Shown here piece after piece: positions 36,765-45,389 of a DNA stretch of 64,000 nucleotides. Below the pieces are notes generated by a model. That model did not search any database and was not told the DNA's origin. It worked only from the letters and a program-made list of their open reading frames with translations. The stretch comes from CAYSEQ01 sp964430475 (GTDB lineage: Bacteria; Patescibacteriota; Microgenomatia; UBA8517): assembly GCA_964430475.1 (NCBI GenBank), contig CAYSEQ010000002.1:84626-148625 (forward strand), in the 5' to 3' direction. Position 1 is the first letter of the stretch. Every line of letters begins with the position of its first letter. A program made the position numbers and the translations under genes.

Positions 36765-38519
36765 TTCAGGAATTATTCCGTCGGGATATTTTGTTTCTTT
36801 TTCAACCATGTATTTAAGCATCGGAGGAAGTTCTTGCGGGATTGGCGGAGCTTTTGAAAAAGGATAAAACTCTATTAGTGAATAAGCCGGTATTCCGTCA
36901 AGGAAATAGATTGTTTTGAGGACTTTTGCATTTTGAGGAATTTCAGAGCCTTTACAGACATACAGCACATTTAATTTTCCCCCCTTAGGACAGTCAAAAG
37001 GCATGCCGAAATAAATGTTTGACCAGCGTTTTACTCTTTCCCATTGTTTCTCTTTCGATTCAGGTAATATTTCAGAGTCAGTAAGAAATTCACTAGGAGA
37101 AACCTTACCATAAAATAGGAAAAATATGTAATGTGTTTCCTTCATTGCGACCGCATTAAAATTGTTTTTTCTTGCCAAGATTTCGGTTACGAGCTCTTTT
37201 TTACCCTGGTCGCTATACCAAGGTTGACGGACTGGCTTATGAACAAAAATTTGATGCCAAACGAATGAAAAATTAAGAAGTATTAGTAAGATAATTAACA
37301 CAAAGGTTGTCTTTCTTATCCTTTTATTTTTAATAAAAGTAAGTAAGTTGAATACTCCATATCCAGAAAAAATGGCAATCGGAGGGTACATTATTCCTGC
37401 CCGGACAAGATGAGGCCCTTCTTGGGTTAGTGCTGCAGCACAAGGTCCGGCTAAAAACCAGACTAGAAGGATAAAGGCTGAAATATTATTTTTACTTTTC
37501 AATAAGTAAAAAAGACCTAAAAGTACGAAAATAAGTTCAATGTGAAGAACTATGCCAACATCAGGAGTGGTTTCCGGACTTCGGTCGCCTTTAAAAAAGA
37601 TAAACTCGGGATTGAAATAGCTTATGTAACGACCAAACCCTTCTATCACGCTGGTGGTGATTTTGTTATGATAGACGCGGGTGAGAAATAAGGGAATTCG
37701 AATTGGACTTATGCCATCATAGAAAATATCTTTTTCAATCTTTTCTTGAGGAATTTTTGCAACGACTCCAGAGGCTCTCCCGCGTGCTTGCCAAGGCAGA
37801 AGTGCTATAGCGCAAATGAGAGTAAGTATTATGAAGATTGTAAAAATACTGTTTTTGAGTTTTGTATCGGTCTTTTTAGAAAAAAGAAGAATCAGGAAAA
37901 CTCCGAATAAGAAGGAAGGTATAAACACTCTTTGTGCGGCATAACAAAATGAGGCAAGAAAAAAAAGAATAAAAGCAATCAACAGTGATTTTCTCGATGA
38001 TATCTTTAAAAACACACATCTGTTATTGGGGTGTTTAATACCACAGATTAAAAAAAGGATAGCGAGAGACGATAGGAAAATTGAGAGATTAGACTCATAA
38101 CCGACTCTCGAGAGGGTTATGCTCCATGGAGCAAGAGCTATAAAAAGCGATGAAAAAAGTGATACGAAAACCGATGAAAAAGTAAGGTAGGAGATGGTAA
38201 AAATTAGGGGAATAAGGGCGATACCGCTAACTACTGACCAGAAACGTATAACATTTTCAGAAAGTCCAAACATTGCTGCCGGAAGCATGTTAAAGTAGGC
38301 TAGAAGAGGATATTTGTAATCACCAACTGAAGCAAAATATATTGGGAATTTGTTTCCGTATTCATCACTTCCAAAATTGAAAAGACTCCAACCATAATAG
38401 GCGAAAGCAAGCTCGTCTCCATTTGGAGGAAGGGGAAGAGAATTTAGACGCCAAAGTCTAACGCTTGCTCCAAAAATGGTAATTATACTAAGGAGTAGTA
38501 AAAAGTATCTTTTCCTCAT
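36744..38519 (-). CDS. GT39-like GT-C membrane glycosyltransferase (inverted block)
   Basis: This 591-aa member of the large group has loop PPNGDELAFAYYGWSLFNFG with D35 and E36. The usual 'YNAYSLLKTGKDEYG' has become YYGWSLFNFGSDEYG. APWSITLSRVGYESNLS and AALTQEGPHLVRAGIMYPP are diverged forms of the group motifs. The C-terminal domain keeps AVAMKETHYIFFLFYG and has one Cys pair in a loop (CPKGGKLNVLYVC). It is the last gene of a three-gene leftward run and follows the next gene by 17 nt. Confidence 0.8.
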   Translation of the reverse strand: MRKRYFLLLLSIITIFGASVRLWRLNSLPLPPNGDELAFAYYGWSLFNFGSDEYGNKFPIYFASVGDYKYPLLAYFNMLPAAMFGLSENVIRFWSVVSGIALIPLIFTISYLTFSSVFVSLFSSLFIALAPWSITLSRVGYESNLSIFLSSLAILFLICGIKHPNNRCVFLKISSRKSLLIAFILFFLASFCYAAQRVFIPSFLFGVFLILLFSKKTDTKLKNSIFTIFIILTLICAIALLPWQARGRASGVVAKIPQEKIEKDIFYDGISPIRIPLFLTRVYHNKITTSVIEGFGRYISYFNPEFIFFKGDRSPETTPDVGIVLHIELIFVLLGLFYLLKSKNNISAFILLVWFLAGPCAAALTQEGPHLVRAGIMYPPIAIFSGYGVFNLLTFIKNKRIRKTTFVLIILLILLNFSFVWHQIFVHKPVRQPWYSDQGKKELVTEILARKNNFNAVAMKETHYIFFLFYGKVSPSEFLTDSEILPESKEKQWERVKRWSNIYFGMPFDCPKGGKLNVLYVCKGSEIPQNAKVLKTIYFLDGIPAYSLIEFYPFSKAPPIPQELPPMLKYMVEKETKYPDGIIPEDYPSLW

Positions 38520-38536
38520 TATTTTTTAAGTTTATA

Positions 38537-40135
38537 TTACTTGATTTCGACGATTCTTGCCACGAAATCTTCTCTAGCATCAACCACATCAACCAAAATT
38601 TTGGCATTAGGAGTTGTAGTAATATCTTGGGTTGGTAAGCTATATTCCGAACCGATAAACAGAGTGTTTCTCAAATTCCTATCTTCAGGCCAGTATATTT
38701 TTCTAAATTCGTATTTTCCAAAGTTAAAATTTTTCCTTGGTTTTTCAACGCAATCAGGGCATTTTATTTCCTGATGATACCTTTCAGGGTCATATTTTGA
38801 ATAAAAAAGGACGAAGATATGAGGTTGCGCGTGCCCGGTTTCAAAAATGATCTTTTCGTAATTATCCTGAATTGGAGAAACAACCTGCATTATTTCTCTG
38901 AAACCATATTGCCAGTTACCCTTTTGTGTAAAAGGAAGATAAAAAAAGAGGCTGGTTGCGAGATTTGCAACTGCGTTTGTATAAAAGATGACGAAAGTTG
39001 AAAAGACCAAAATTTTTATTGAAGGTGGAGAAGCCTTTATCTTTGAATATAGAAAATCAACACCTAAGGCAAGAACAGGGGTAAGTAAAGCATACAAAAG
39101 AAGAGTCCTTACAGGAACAAACCAGTTCCAAGTTAAAATTGCCGGTATCGGACTTAAAAGTATCAAAATTAGAAGTATCCTCGGGCGAAATAAATTTTTG
39201 GCTAAAGAAAAAATTCCTAGGATATAAAAAATAATGTCCAAGTTGTAAAAAAGTCCAAAACCGGGAATTTGTTGATTAGGTTCGGGTGTTCCTCTTAGAA
39301 AAATGTTTGCTAAAGAAAAGTAGGAAAAATATCTTCCCAAGATTTCTTTTCCTAAATTATAGAAAGGATTTTCTATTATTGAGAATAAAGAAACTTTTTC
39401 TTTGTTCCAAAGTTTAAAGATACTTGTTGATTCGAACCTTTGGATACCTTCGCCATTTATTATAAGATAGACCAGAGGCAAAGTTATAATTGTAAGAAAA
39501 ATTACCAAGAAAGATATTTTTTTCTTGTTGGTAATTACTTCTCTATTTTTCCATATAGAAATAGTCGTAAAGAAAGGAAAAAGAATTTTGTAAGAGTGGT
39601 ACGAGTATGCGGCTAATGCAAATAGGCCTAATGAGAAGATTAAGTCCTTTATCTGATGATTATTTTTAGTCAATAAATATATACCCCCAAGGGTTAACAT
39701 CAGTCCTAGGTTTGCCTCGAAAGCAACGCGTGAAAAAAAGATAGCCCAAGGTTCAATATAAAAGAAAGCCAAGGTTAGTAGCGCAACCCTGGTATTGAAA
39801 ATATTTTTAGCGATAAGGAATAGGAAAAATCCTGAAAGAATACCTGATATTGAAGAAAGAAGCCTTACGGAAAATTCATTGAGTCCAAAAAGTAGGATAA
39901 AGGGAATACTTAAATAAGAGTATAAAGCAGGTTTGTAGTCATCAAATGACCTCAAAACCAGAGGGAATGGATAACCATATTCATCTTTACCTGTTTTGAG
40001 TAAAGAGTAAGCGTTGTATCCCAAAGCAGCCTCGTCCCAATTAAGAGACGGCGGAGATTTGGAGAGCCAGAAGGTTCTTAAAAAGATGCCAATACATAAA
40101 ATGCAAAATGAAATCAGAAACTCTTTTTTATTCAT
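38537..40135 (-). CDS. GT39-like GT-C membrane glycosyltransferase (inverted block)
   Basis: This 532-aa group member has loop SLNWDEAALGYNAYSLLKTG (D34/E35), SFDDYKPALYSYLSIPF, EPWAIFFSRVAFEANLGL, and the C-terminal FETGHAQPHIFVLFYSKYDP. It is closest to the genes at 43612 and 45390 on the other strand (NWDE, KTGKDE.G), which suggests that the leftward block is an inverted piece of the same array. The region of the usual SLTRD motif reads LTWNWFVPVRTLLL, so that element is lost. It overlaps the upstream gene 40132 by 4 bp. Confidence 0.82.
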   Translation of the reverse strand: MNKKEFLISFCILCIGIFLRTFWLSKSPPSLNWDEAALGYNAYSLLKTGKDEYGYPFPLVLRSFDDYKPALYSYLSIPFILLFGLNEFSVRLLSSISGILSGFFLFLIAKNIFNTRVALLTLAFFYIEPWAIFFSRVAFEANLGLMLTLGGIYLLTKNNHQIKDLIFSLGLFALAAYSYHSYKILFPFFTTISIWKNREVITNKKKISFLVIFLTIITLPLVYLIINGEGIQRFESTSIFKLWNKEKVSLFSIIENPFYNLGKEILGRYFSYFSLANIFLRGTPEPNQQIPGFGLFYNLDIIFYILGIFSLAKNLFRPRILLILILLSPIPAILTWNWFVPVRTLLLYALLTPVLALGVDFLYSKIKASPPSIKILVFSTFVIFYTNAVANLATSLFFYLPFTQKGNWQYGFREIMQVVSPIQDNYEKIIFETGHAQPHIFVLFYSKYDPERYHQEIKCPDCVEKPRKNFNFGKYEFRKIYWPEDRNLRNTLFIGSEYSLPTQDITTTPNAKILVDVVDAREDFVARIVEIK

Positions 40136-41829
40136 AAAATCTTAATGAACCAAAGTCTATTTCCCATCAAATATACTAATTCTTCGTTGAGTAAAATTTC
40201 TTTTAAAAGAAGAAAATTTTTTGGTAAGTTTAAATGATTAAAGTTCTCTTTTGGACCTAGAAATTCTCCAGGAAAACCTATAAAAACTGCATCTTTGGAG
40301 TTTTCAATTAGATCAGGCGAAATTGATGTAAATTCGAGGTTTTCTATTTTGAAACCTAGATCTGTTTTGTTTTTTGCGAATAAGGTTTGTTGTTCTATTT
40401 TTGAAGGAACAATGTCAAGGTAGAATGCAGTAGATATGTGTGTTGGACCAAAACTATTAGTTATAAAGATTTTTTTGTAATTTTCTTGATTTTCCTTAAT
40501 CCAGTTTGAGATTTCTAAATAAGCGAGAGCATCAGATCTTTTGTAATCTTCTTGTTTTGTGAAAAAAAGGTTATAAAAGTTAAGAAGACTCATCGAGTAA
40601 AGGGGAATAATTAAAACGAGCGTAAAAAACTTTAAAGACCCCTTTTTTAACTTATTATAAATAAAGTTAAATCCCAGTATTTCGATCGTTAATAAAATTG
40701 GTATAAAGAAGATGCCAGAAAAAACAAGATCTTTCTTCTCAAAAACTAGATATGGAAAAAGCGATGCAAGTATGAAACTTTTCGGAAAAACTAGTTTTCT
40801 TCTTGATTGTAATATTAGATAAATACCAAGAACTACTAATGGTATCTCAATAAAAGAAAGAAGGGGAAGTTTGGATTTTGGCAAGACACCACTTAATCTT
40901 AATTCATCGTAGGACTCTTCTGGAAAACTCAAATGTTCAAAATCCAACAAGCCTATAAGATGATTGTTAATCTTATTGATAGCAAGTAAAGGTTTATTAT
41001 AAATTGATTTTCGGACAACTAAAGGAAGGATAAATTTTTTGTTAGTTGACAGGTAGTCTATTTTTTGGCGCTCGTTTATTTCGTCGGAAAGAACCGAGGG
41101 TCTTAACTTTTCAATAAATGTATTTTGAATCAGAAGATTGTGAATATAGTTTTTGTTTGAGAGTATTGCTAGAAGGAAAATTCCCAAACTAAAAATTGAG
41201 AGAAAGACTACAAATCTATTTTGTCTTTCTTGAAAAAGGATAAAGATTAGTAAGAAAATGGAAAAGATGAATCCACTCGGGCTAGTAAAGGCACAAGCTA
41301 TTAAGGAAAGAAATAAAAATAGGGCACTTATCTTGTGATTCATTTTTTTGTTTAGGGTTATATTTAGAGCAAGAAAAGCAAACAATAAAGATAGTGTTTC
41401 GGGAATAAAGTTGAAAGAAACCTGTGAAAGCCAAAAAGAAGACGATATGATAACTGCGAGCACGATTAAAGAAATTCCATTTAAATTTGCAACTTTGGCT
41501 AGTGTTTTAAATGCTAGAAAAGAAAGAAATATTAATAAAATTATGCTTGGCACTTTGTAAAGGTATAAAAGATGGTTAAAGTTTCTGGAAAAAAGATAAA
41601 GAAAATCTGTTGTGACAAAGAATAATTTTTGTTCACCCTCCAAGGTTGTTTGGTCTTCTTTTAAAAATACCTCCGCAGTTAAGGGTTTATTACCCGCAAA
41701 ATAGTACATTTGTATTTCGTTAGTGTTTGGAACTAAAGGGTATAAAACGCTGAGTATTGCCTTTATTAAAATACCAACGAGGATTATTAGGTATCCTAGA
41801 AAGTGGAATGGAAAGGTTTTTCTTCGCAT
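40132..41829 (-). CDS. Divergent GT39-like membrane protein lacking the first-loop Asp
   Basis: This 565-aa polytopic protein heads the leftward run. After helix 1 the loop reads VPNTNEIQMYYFAGN: the catalytic D-E pair of its neighbours is N-E. It lacks the AYSLLKTGKD block, but the C-terminal domain has KIFITNSFGPTHISTAFY, matching the group's 'IIxTxxxxQPHIFxxFY' element, so it belongs to the same architecture. It may be inactive, regulatory, or use another acid (Glu or Asp residues follow). A TATAAT lies 5 nt before its ATG. Confidence 0.7.
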   Translation of the reverse strand: MRRKTFPFHFLGYLIILVGILIKAILSVLYPLVPNTNEIQMYYFAGNKPLTAEVFLKEDQTTLEGEQKLFFVTTDFLYLFSRNFNHLLYLYKVPSIILLIFLSFLAFKTLAKVANLNGISLIVLAVIISSSFWLSQVSFNFIPETLSLLFAFLALNITLNKKMNHKISALFLFLSLIACAFTSPSGFIFSIFLLIFILFQERQNRFVVFLSIFSLGIFLLAILSNKNYIHNLLIQNTFIEKLRPSVLSDEINERQKIDYLSTNKKFILPLVVRKSIYNKPLLAINKINNHLIGLLDFEHLSFPEESYDELRLSGVLPKSKLPLLSFIEIPLVVLGIYLILQSRRKLVFPKSFILASLFPYLVFEKKDLVFSGIFFIPILLTIEILGFNFIYNKLKKGSLKFFTLVLIIPLYSMSLLNFYNLFFTKQEDYKRSDALAYLEISNWIKENQENYKKIFITNSFGPTHISTAFYLDIVPSKIEQQTLFAKNKTDLGFKIENLEFTSISPDLIENSKDAVFIGFPGEFLGPKENFNHLNLPKNFLLLKEILLNEELVYLMGNRLWFIKIL

Positions 41830-41834
41830 TTTTT

Positions 41835-41840
41835 ATTATA
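41835..41840 (-). promoter_or_regulatory. -10 box of the leftward run
   Basis: The complement of 41835-41840 is a perfect TATAAT, 5 nt before the ATG at 41829. The matching -35 region is weak. The spacing implies a leaderless transcript. It is divergent from the promoter at 41892-41920. Confidence 0.5.
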
Positions 41841-41891
41841 CAACCCCTCAAAGGGTATTTATTGATCTTCCCATTTTAAGGATTTATTTTT

Positions 41892-41920
41892 TCGACAATT
41901 AATTTGGATAAAAGTATAAT
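41892..41920 (+). promoter_or_regulatory. Promoter of the rightward GT39 array
   Basis: TCGACA (41892-41897), 17 nt, then TATAAT (41915-41920). It ends 7 nt before ATG 41928. The -10 is perfect and the -35 matches the consensus at 5 of 6 positions, so this is the best promoter in the window. It also argues that ATG 41928 is the start and not TTG 41904, which lies upstream of the -10 box. Confidence 0.6.
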
Positions 41921-41927
41921 TAAAGGT

Positions 41928-43631
41928 ATGGAGAAATTTTTTTTGGCTATAGTTTTAGTCATTGGTTTTCTTCTTCGAATTTTGTTTTTAAATAGTTACC
42001 CTTCTGGATTTACCCCTGACGAAGCCTCTTTTGGATATGATGCTTATTCAATATTAAAAACAGGCAGGGATCAGTGGGGACACACCTTTCCCTTAGTTTT
42101 GGAATCGTTTGGTGATTTTAAACCGCCTCTATATTCGTACCTAGCTATTCCCAGTGTCTTAATCTTTGGTTTGAATAAATTTGCAGTGAGACTTCCTAAT
42201 GCCTTATTGGGAAGTTTATCGATTTTTATTGTTTATTTATTAGTTAAAAATTTAAGAGAAAATCTTAAGTTAAAGATTGCCAACAAAAATCTAACTTATG
42301 AACTTCTAGCTTCTTTGCTTTTGGCAATATCACCTTGGCATGTGATGTTGAGTAGAGGTGCCTTCGAGGCAAATTTAACTACCTTTTTTCTTCCTTTAGG
42401 AATACTTTTGTTTGTTAAAGGGCTAAAAAAGAAAAACCTTTTTTTATGGTCTGCGGTTGTTTTTGGTTTGAATTTGTTTACCTATCACTCTGCTAAATTC
42501 GTGACTATTGGTGTCTTGTTTTTTTTAATATTTATTTATCGTAAAGAATTTTTAGGTTTAGGATTTAAAAGATTATTTATTTTTTCTGTTTTATTTTTGG
42601 TATTTTTTTTACCATTTCTATACACCTTTTTTGTTGGTGCTACGGCAAGAATCTCAGATCTTACAATTACTAAGGGAGCTTTGGAATCCGCATCTCAGGA
42701 AAGATTTATAGGTGAGTATGAGGGACTCCCAGGCTTTATTTCGCGTTTATTACACAATAAATTTCAGGTTTTCTTAAGGCGTTTCGTTTCAAATTACTTT
42801 CAATATTTCTCTCCACAGTTTCTATTTACAAACGGGCCTGCTGAATCTACTTATGGAATGCTTCGCGAGCGAGGGGTTCTTTATTGGTTCGAACTTCCTT
42901 TTTTGGTTGGATTTTTTATGTTTTTATTCACGAAAAGTTTAAAAGATATTAAACATTTATTGCCAATTATTTTTTGGTTAGCGATTGCGCCCATTCCCGC
43001 CAGCTTAGCGGCGGGCCCGGGTTATGCTGCGAATCGGGCGGAGGTTTCGTTACCAGCATATCAAATAATTTTTTCTTTTGGGGCTTTTGAGATATTTTAT
43101 AGACTTAAGTCTTTACTAAAATCATATATTTTTAGATACATTAGGATTTTTTACATTCTTTTCTCTCTAATAATCTTCTTGGCATTTTTGGAGGATTATT
43201 TTATCCAATCTCCTTACAAAATTTCTAAAGCCATGCTTTATGGGAGTTACGAGGCAGCGTTGTGGCTTAAGGAGAATACCACTGATAACCAGATTATTCT
43301 AGTGAGTAAAAGTTTATCTGAACCCCACATATTTATAGCATTTGCGAGTAATTTAGACCCTAGGATATATCAGGAAGAAGCAAAGACATGGAATTACAAG
43401 GAGAAAGGACTGATATGGGTTGACCAACTTCCCGCATACAGACTTGGGAATTATTTGTTTAAAAATATTGATTATGAAGTAGATTTTAAACAAAATGCGC
43501 TTCTTGTGGGTAAGCCTGAGGAGTTTCCGAAGAGTGCTAAAAGGCTTGCGACACTTTACTATCCAAGTGGTGAGGAAGCAATTTTAATTGTTGAAGGAAC
43601 TTGGGAATCTTATGCTCAAAAGCTTAACTAA
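41928..43631 (+). CDS. GT39-like GT-C membrane glycosyltransferase (AYSLLKTGKD group)
   Basis: This protein of about 567 aa has loop SGFTPDEASFGYDAYSILKT with D31 and E32 as the catalytic pair, SFGDFKPPLYSYLAIP, SPWHVMLSRGAFEANL, and FSPQFLFTNGPAESTYG. The usual SLTRD motif is changed to PASLAAGPGYAANRAEV. The C-terminal domain has ILVSKSLSEPHIFIAFA. Promoter position fixes the ATG start. It is first in an uninterrupted rightward run of four group members that overlap or nearly touch. Confidence 0.83.
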   Translation: MEKFFLAIVLVIGFLLRILFLNSYPSGFTPDEASFGYDAYSILKTGRDQWGHTFPLVLESFGDFKPPLYSYLAIPSVLIFGLNKFAVRLPNALLGSLSIFIVYLLVKNLRENLKLKIANKNLTYELLASLLLAISPWHVMLSRGAFEANLTTFFLPLGILLFVKGLKKKNLFLWSAVVFGLNLFTYHSAKFVTIGVLFFLIFIYRKEFLGLGFKRLFIFSVLFLVFFLPFLYTFFVGATARISDLTITKGALESASQERFIGEYEGLPGFISRLLHNKFQVFLRRFVSNYFQYFSPQFLFTNGPAESTYGMLRERGVLYWFELPFLVGFFMFLFTKSLKDIKHLLPIIFWLAIAPIPASLAAGPGYAANRAEVSLPAYQIIFSFGAFEIFYRLKSLLKSYIFRYIRIFYILFSLIIFLAFLEDYFIQSPYKISKAMLYGSYEAALWLKENTTDNQIILVSKSLSEPHIFIAFASNLDPRIYQEEAKTWNYKEKGLIWVDQLPAYRLGNYLFKNIDYEVDFKQNALLVGKPEEFPKSAKRLATLYYPSGEEAILIVEGTWESYAQKLN

Positions 43632-45360
43632 TATTTCCTTTTCTTTCTACTTAATTTTTTTCGGCACAATTTTTGCCCTTTTTTTACGCGTCATTGATAT
43701 TGATAAAGTGCCTTCTTCTTTAAATTGGGATGAAATATCTCATGGATATAACGCTTACTCAATTCTTAAAACAGGCAAGGACGAATGGGGTAAATCCTTT
43801 CCTGTCATTTTCAGGGCGTATGGTGATTATAAATTGCCGGTTTATATTTATATTACAACCGTCTCAGTATTTTTCTTTGGGTTAACACCCCTTGCAGTTC
43901 GTCTGCCATCAGTTCTTGCAGGTGTCGGTGTCTGTCTTTTTACTTATTTTTTAGTTAAAGAGCTTTTTAAAAATTCAAGGTTTAAAAAGTGGAAATTAGA
44001 ATATCTTTCTTTCTTACTGGTTATTTTCGAACCCTGGACATTATTTATTTCTAGAGCTTCCTTTGAAGCCAATATCGGACTTTTTTTATTTCTCGGAGGA
44101 TTCTTGTTTTTTATAAAGAGCCTTAAGAATAGAAAGTTCTTGTTATTGTCTTCTTGTTTTTTTGGATTGAGTGTATGGGCGTACAATTCCTATAGGGTTT
44201 TTACTCCTATATTTCTTTCGCTATTAATACTTTTATTTAAAAAAAAGCTTTCTTTTTCATACTCCAAAGACAAAAAATATATTTTAATTTCAGTATTACT
44301 CATTTTATTTTTCTTTATTCCAATGTTTTGGCAACTTTTACACCCAGTTGGCCAGGCTCGGTTTGGGAAGGTTTCGATAATTGACGAAGGTGCTATCGCC
44401 AAGATCATCGAAGAAAGACAAAGGTCAAATCTAAATGTTTTTGTTGAGCGTATTCTTTACAACCGACCAGTGTATTTTATAAAGCGGTTTATTGCGAACT
44501 GGTTTTCGCATTTTACACCAAGGTTCTTATTTTTTTTGGGCGGCAATAACCATCAATTTAGTGTCCCTTCGCATGGTATTTTGTATTTGATAGATATGCC
44601 ATTTTTTTTGGTGGGTCTTGCTTTACTTTTTTACAATGCGCTTAAGAAAGAGAAAACATTTATACTTATATTGCTCTGGTTATTGCTTGGACCTATCGCT
44701 TCAAGTCTTACTCGCGAGGCACCTCATGTTTTAAGAAGTGTTACGATGTTGCCAATACCGATGATTATTACTTCTTTGGGTCTAAGCGCCTTAGGTAATT
44801 TTGTCAAAAAATTTCTTCCTTATAAAATGTTCTTGATTTTTTGGATGTTGGTATTTTTTGTCTTTAGTGAGAGGTTTTTAACAAAATATTTTACAGAGTA
44901 CAAAGTATCTTATTCATGGGCTTGGCAGTATGGTTACAAAGAGGTGGTTGAATATGTAAGATCGCGTTATGATTTTTATGACAAGATTATAGTAACCAAA
45001 AAATATGGAGAACCTCACGAATTCTTCCTTTTCTATTGGCCTTGGGATCCTAAAAATTATTTAGCTGATCCAAATCTAATTCGCTTTTATCAATCAGGGT
45101 GGTATTGGGTGGATAGCTTTGACAAGTTTTATTTTGTTAATAATTGGGAGATTTCTGAAAAAAGCGGTGAAAATATACCCCGGTCTATTAAAAGTGAAGA
45201 TGCTTTTAAACTTGAAAGTGGTAAAAAAGTAGAGTGTCAATTTGGAAGCACAAAATGTCTTTTAATAACAAGCCCTGGAAATGTTCCAGGAAATTGGAGA
45301 AAATTGAAAACGATAAATTTTTTGGATGGAAGTCCTGCATTCGAGATATACGAAAATTAG
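43612..45360 (+). CDS. GT39-like GT-C membrane glycosyltransferase (AYSLLKTGKD group)
   Basis: This protein of about 582 aa has loop SLNWDEISHGYNAYSILKTG (D40/E41), AYGDYKLPVYIYITTV, EPWTLFISRASFEANIGLF, ASSLTREAPHVLRSVTM, and the C-terminal IIVTKKYGEPHEFFLFYW. The C-terminal domain is longer than in its neighbours and has a Cys pair (VECQFGSTKC) that could form a disulfide outside. I use ATG 43612, overlapping the previous gene by 20 bp; TTG 43588 is an alternative. Confidence 0.83.
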   Translation: MLKSLTNISFSFYLIFFGTIFALFLRVIDIDKVPSSLNWDEISHGYNAYSILKTGKDEWGKSFPVIFRAYGDYKLPVYIYITTVSVFFFGLTPLAVRLPSVLAGVGVCLFTYFLVKELFKNSRFKKWKLEYLSFLLVIFEPWTLFISRASFEANIGLFLFLGGFLFFIKSLKNRKFLLLSSCFFGLSVWAYNSYRVFTPIFLSLLILLFKKKLSFSYSKDKKYILISVLLILFFFIPMFWQLLHPVGQARFGKVSIIDEGAIAKIIEERQRSNLNVFVERILYNRPVYFIKRFIANWFSHFTPRFLFFLGGNNHQFSVPSHGILYLIDMPFFLVGLALLFYNALKKEKTFILILLWLLLGPIASSLTREAPHVLRSVTMLPIPMIITSLGLSALGNFVKKFLPYKMFLIFWMLVFFVFSERFLTKYFTEYKVSYSWAWQYGYKEVVEYVRSRYDFYDKIIVTKKYGEPHEFFLFYWPWDPKNYLADPNLIRFYQSGWYWVDSFDKFYFVNNWEISEKSGENIPRSIKSEDAFKLESGKKVECQFGSTKCLLITSPGNVPGNWRKLKTINFLDGSPAFEIYEN

Positions 45361-45389
45361 TTAAAATTTTATATTATCCTTAATCAAGA

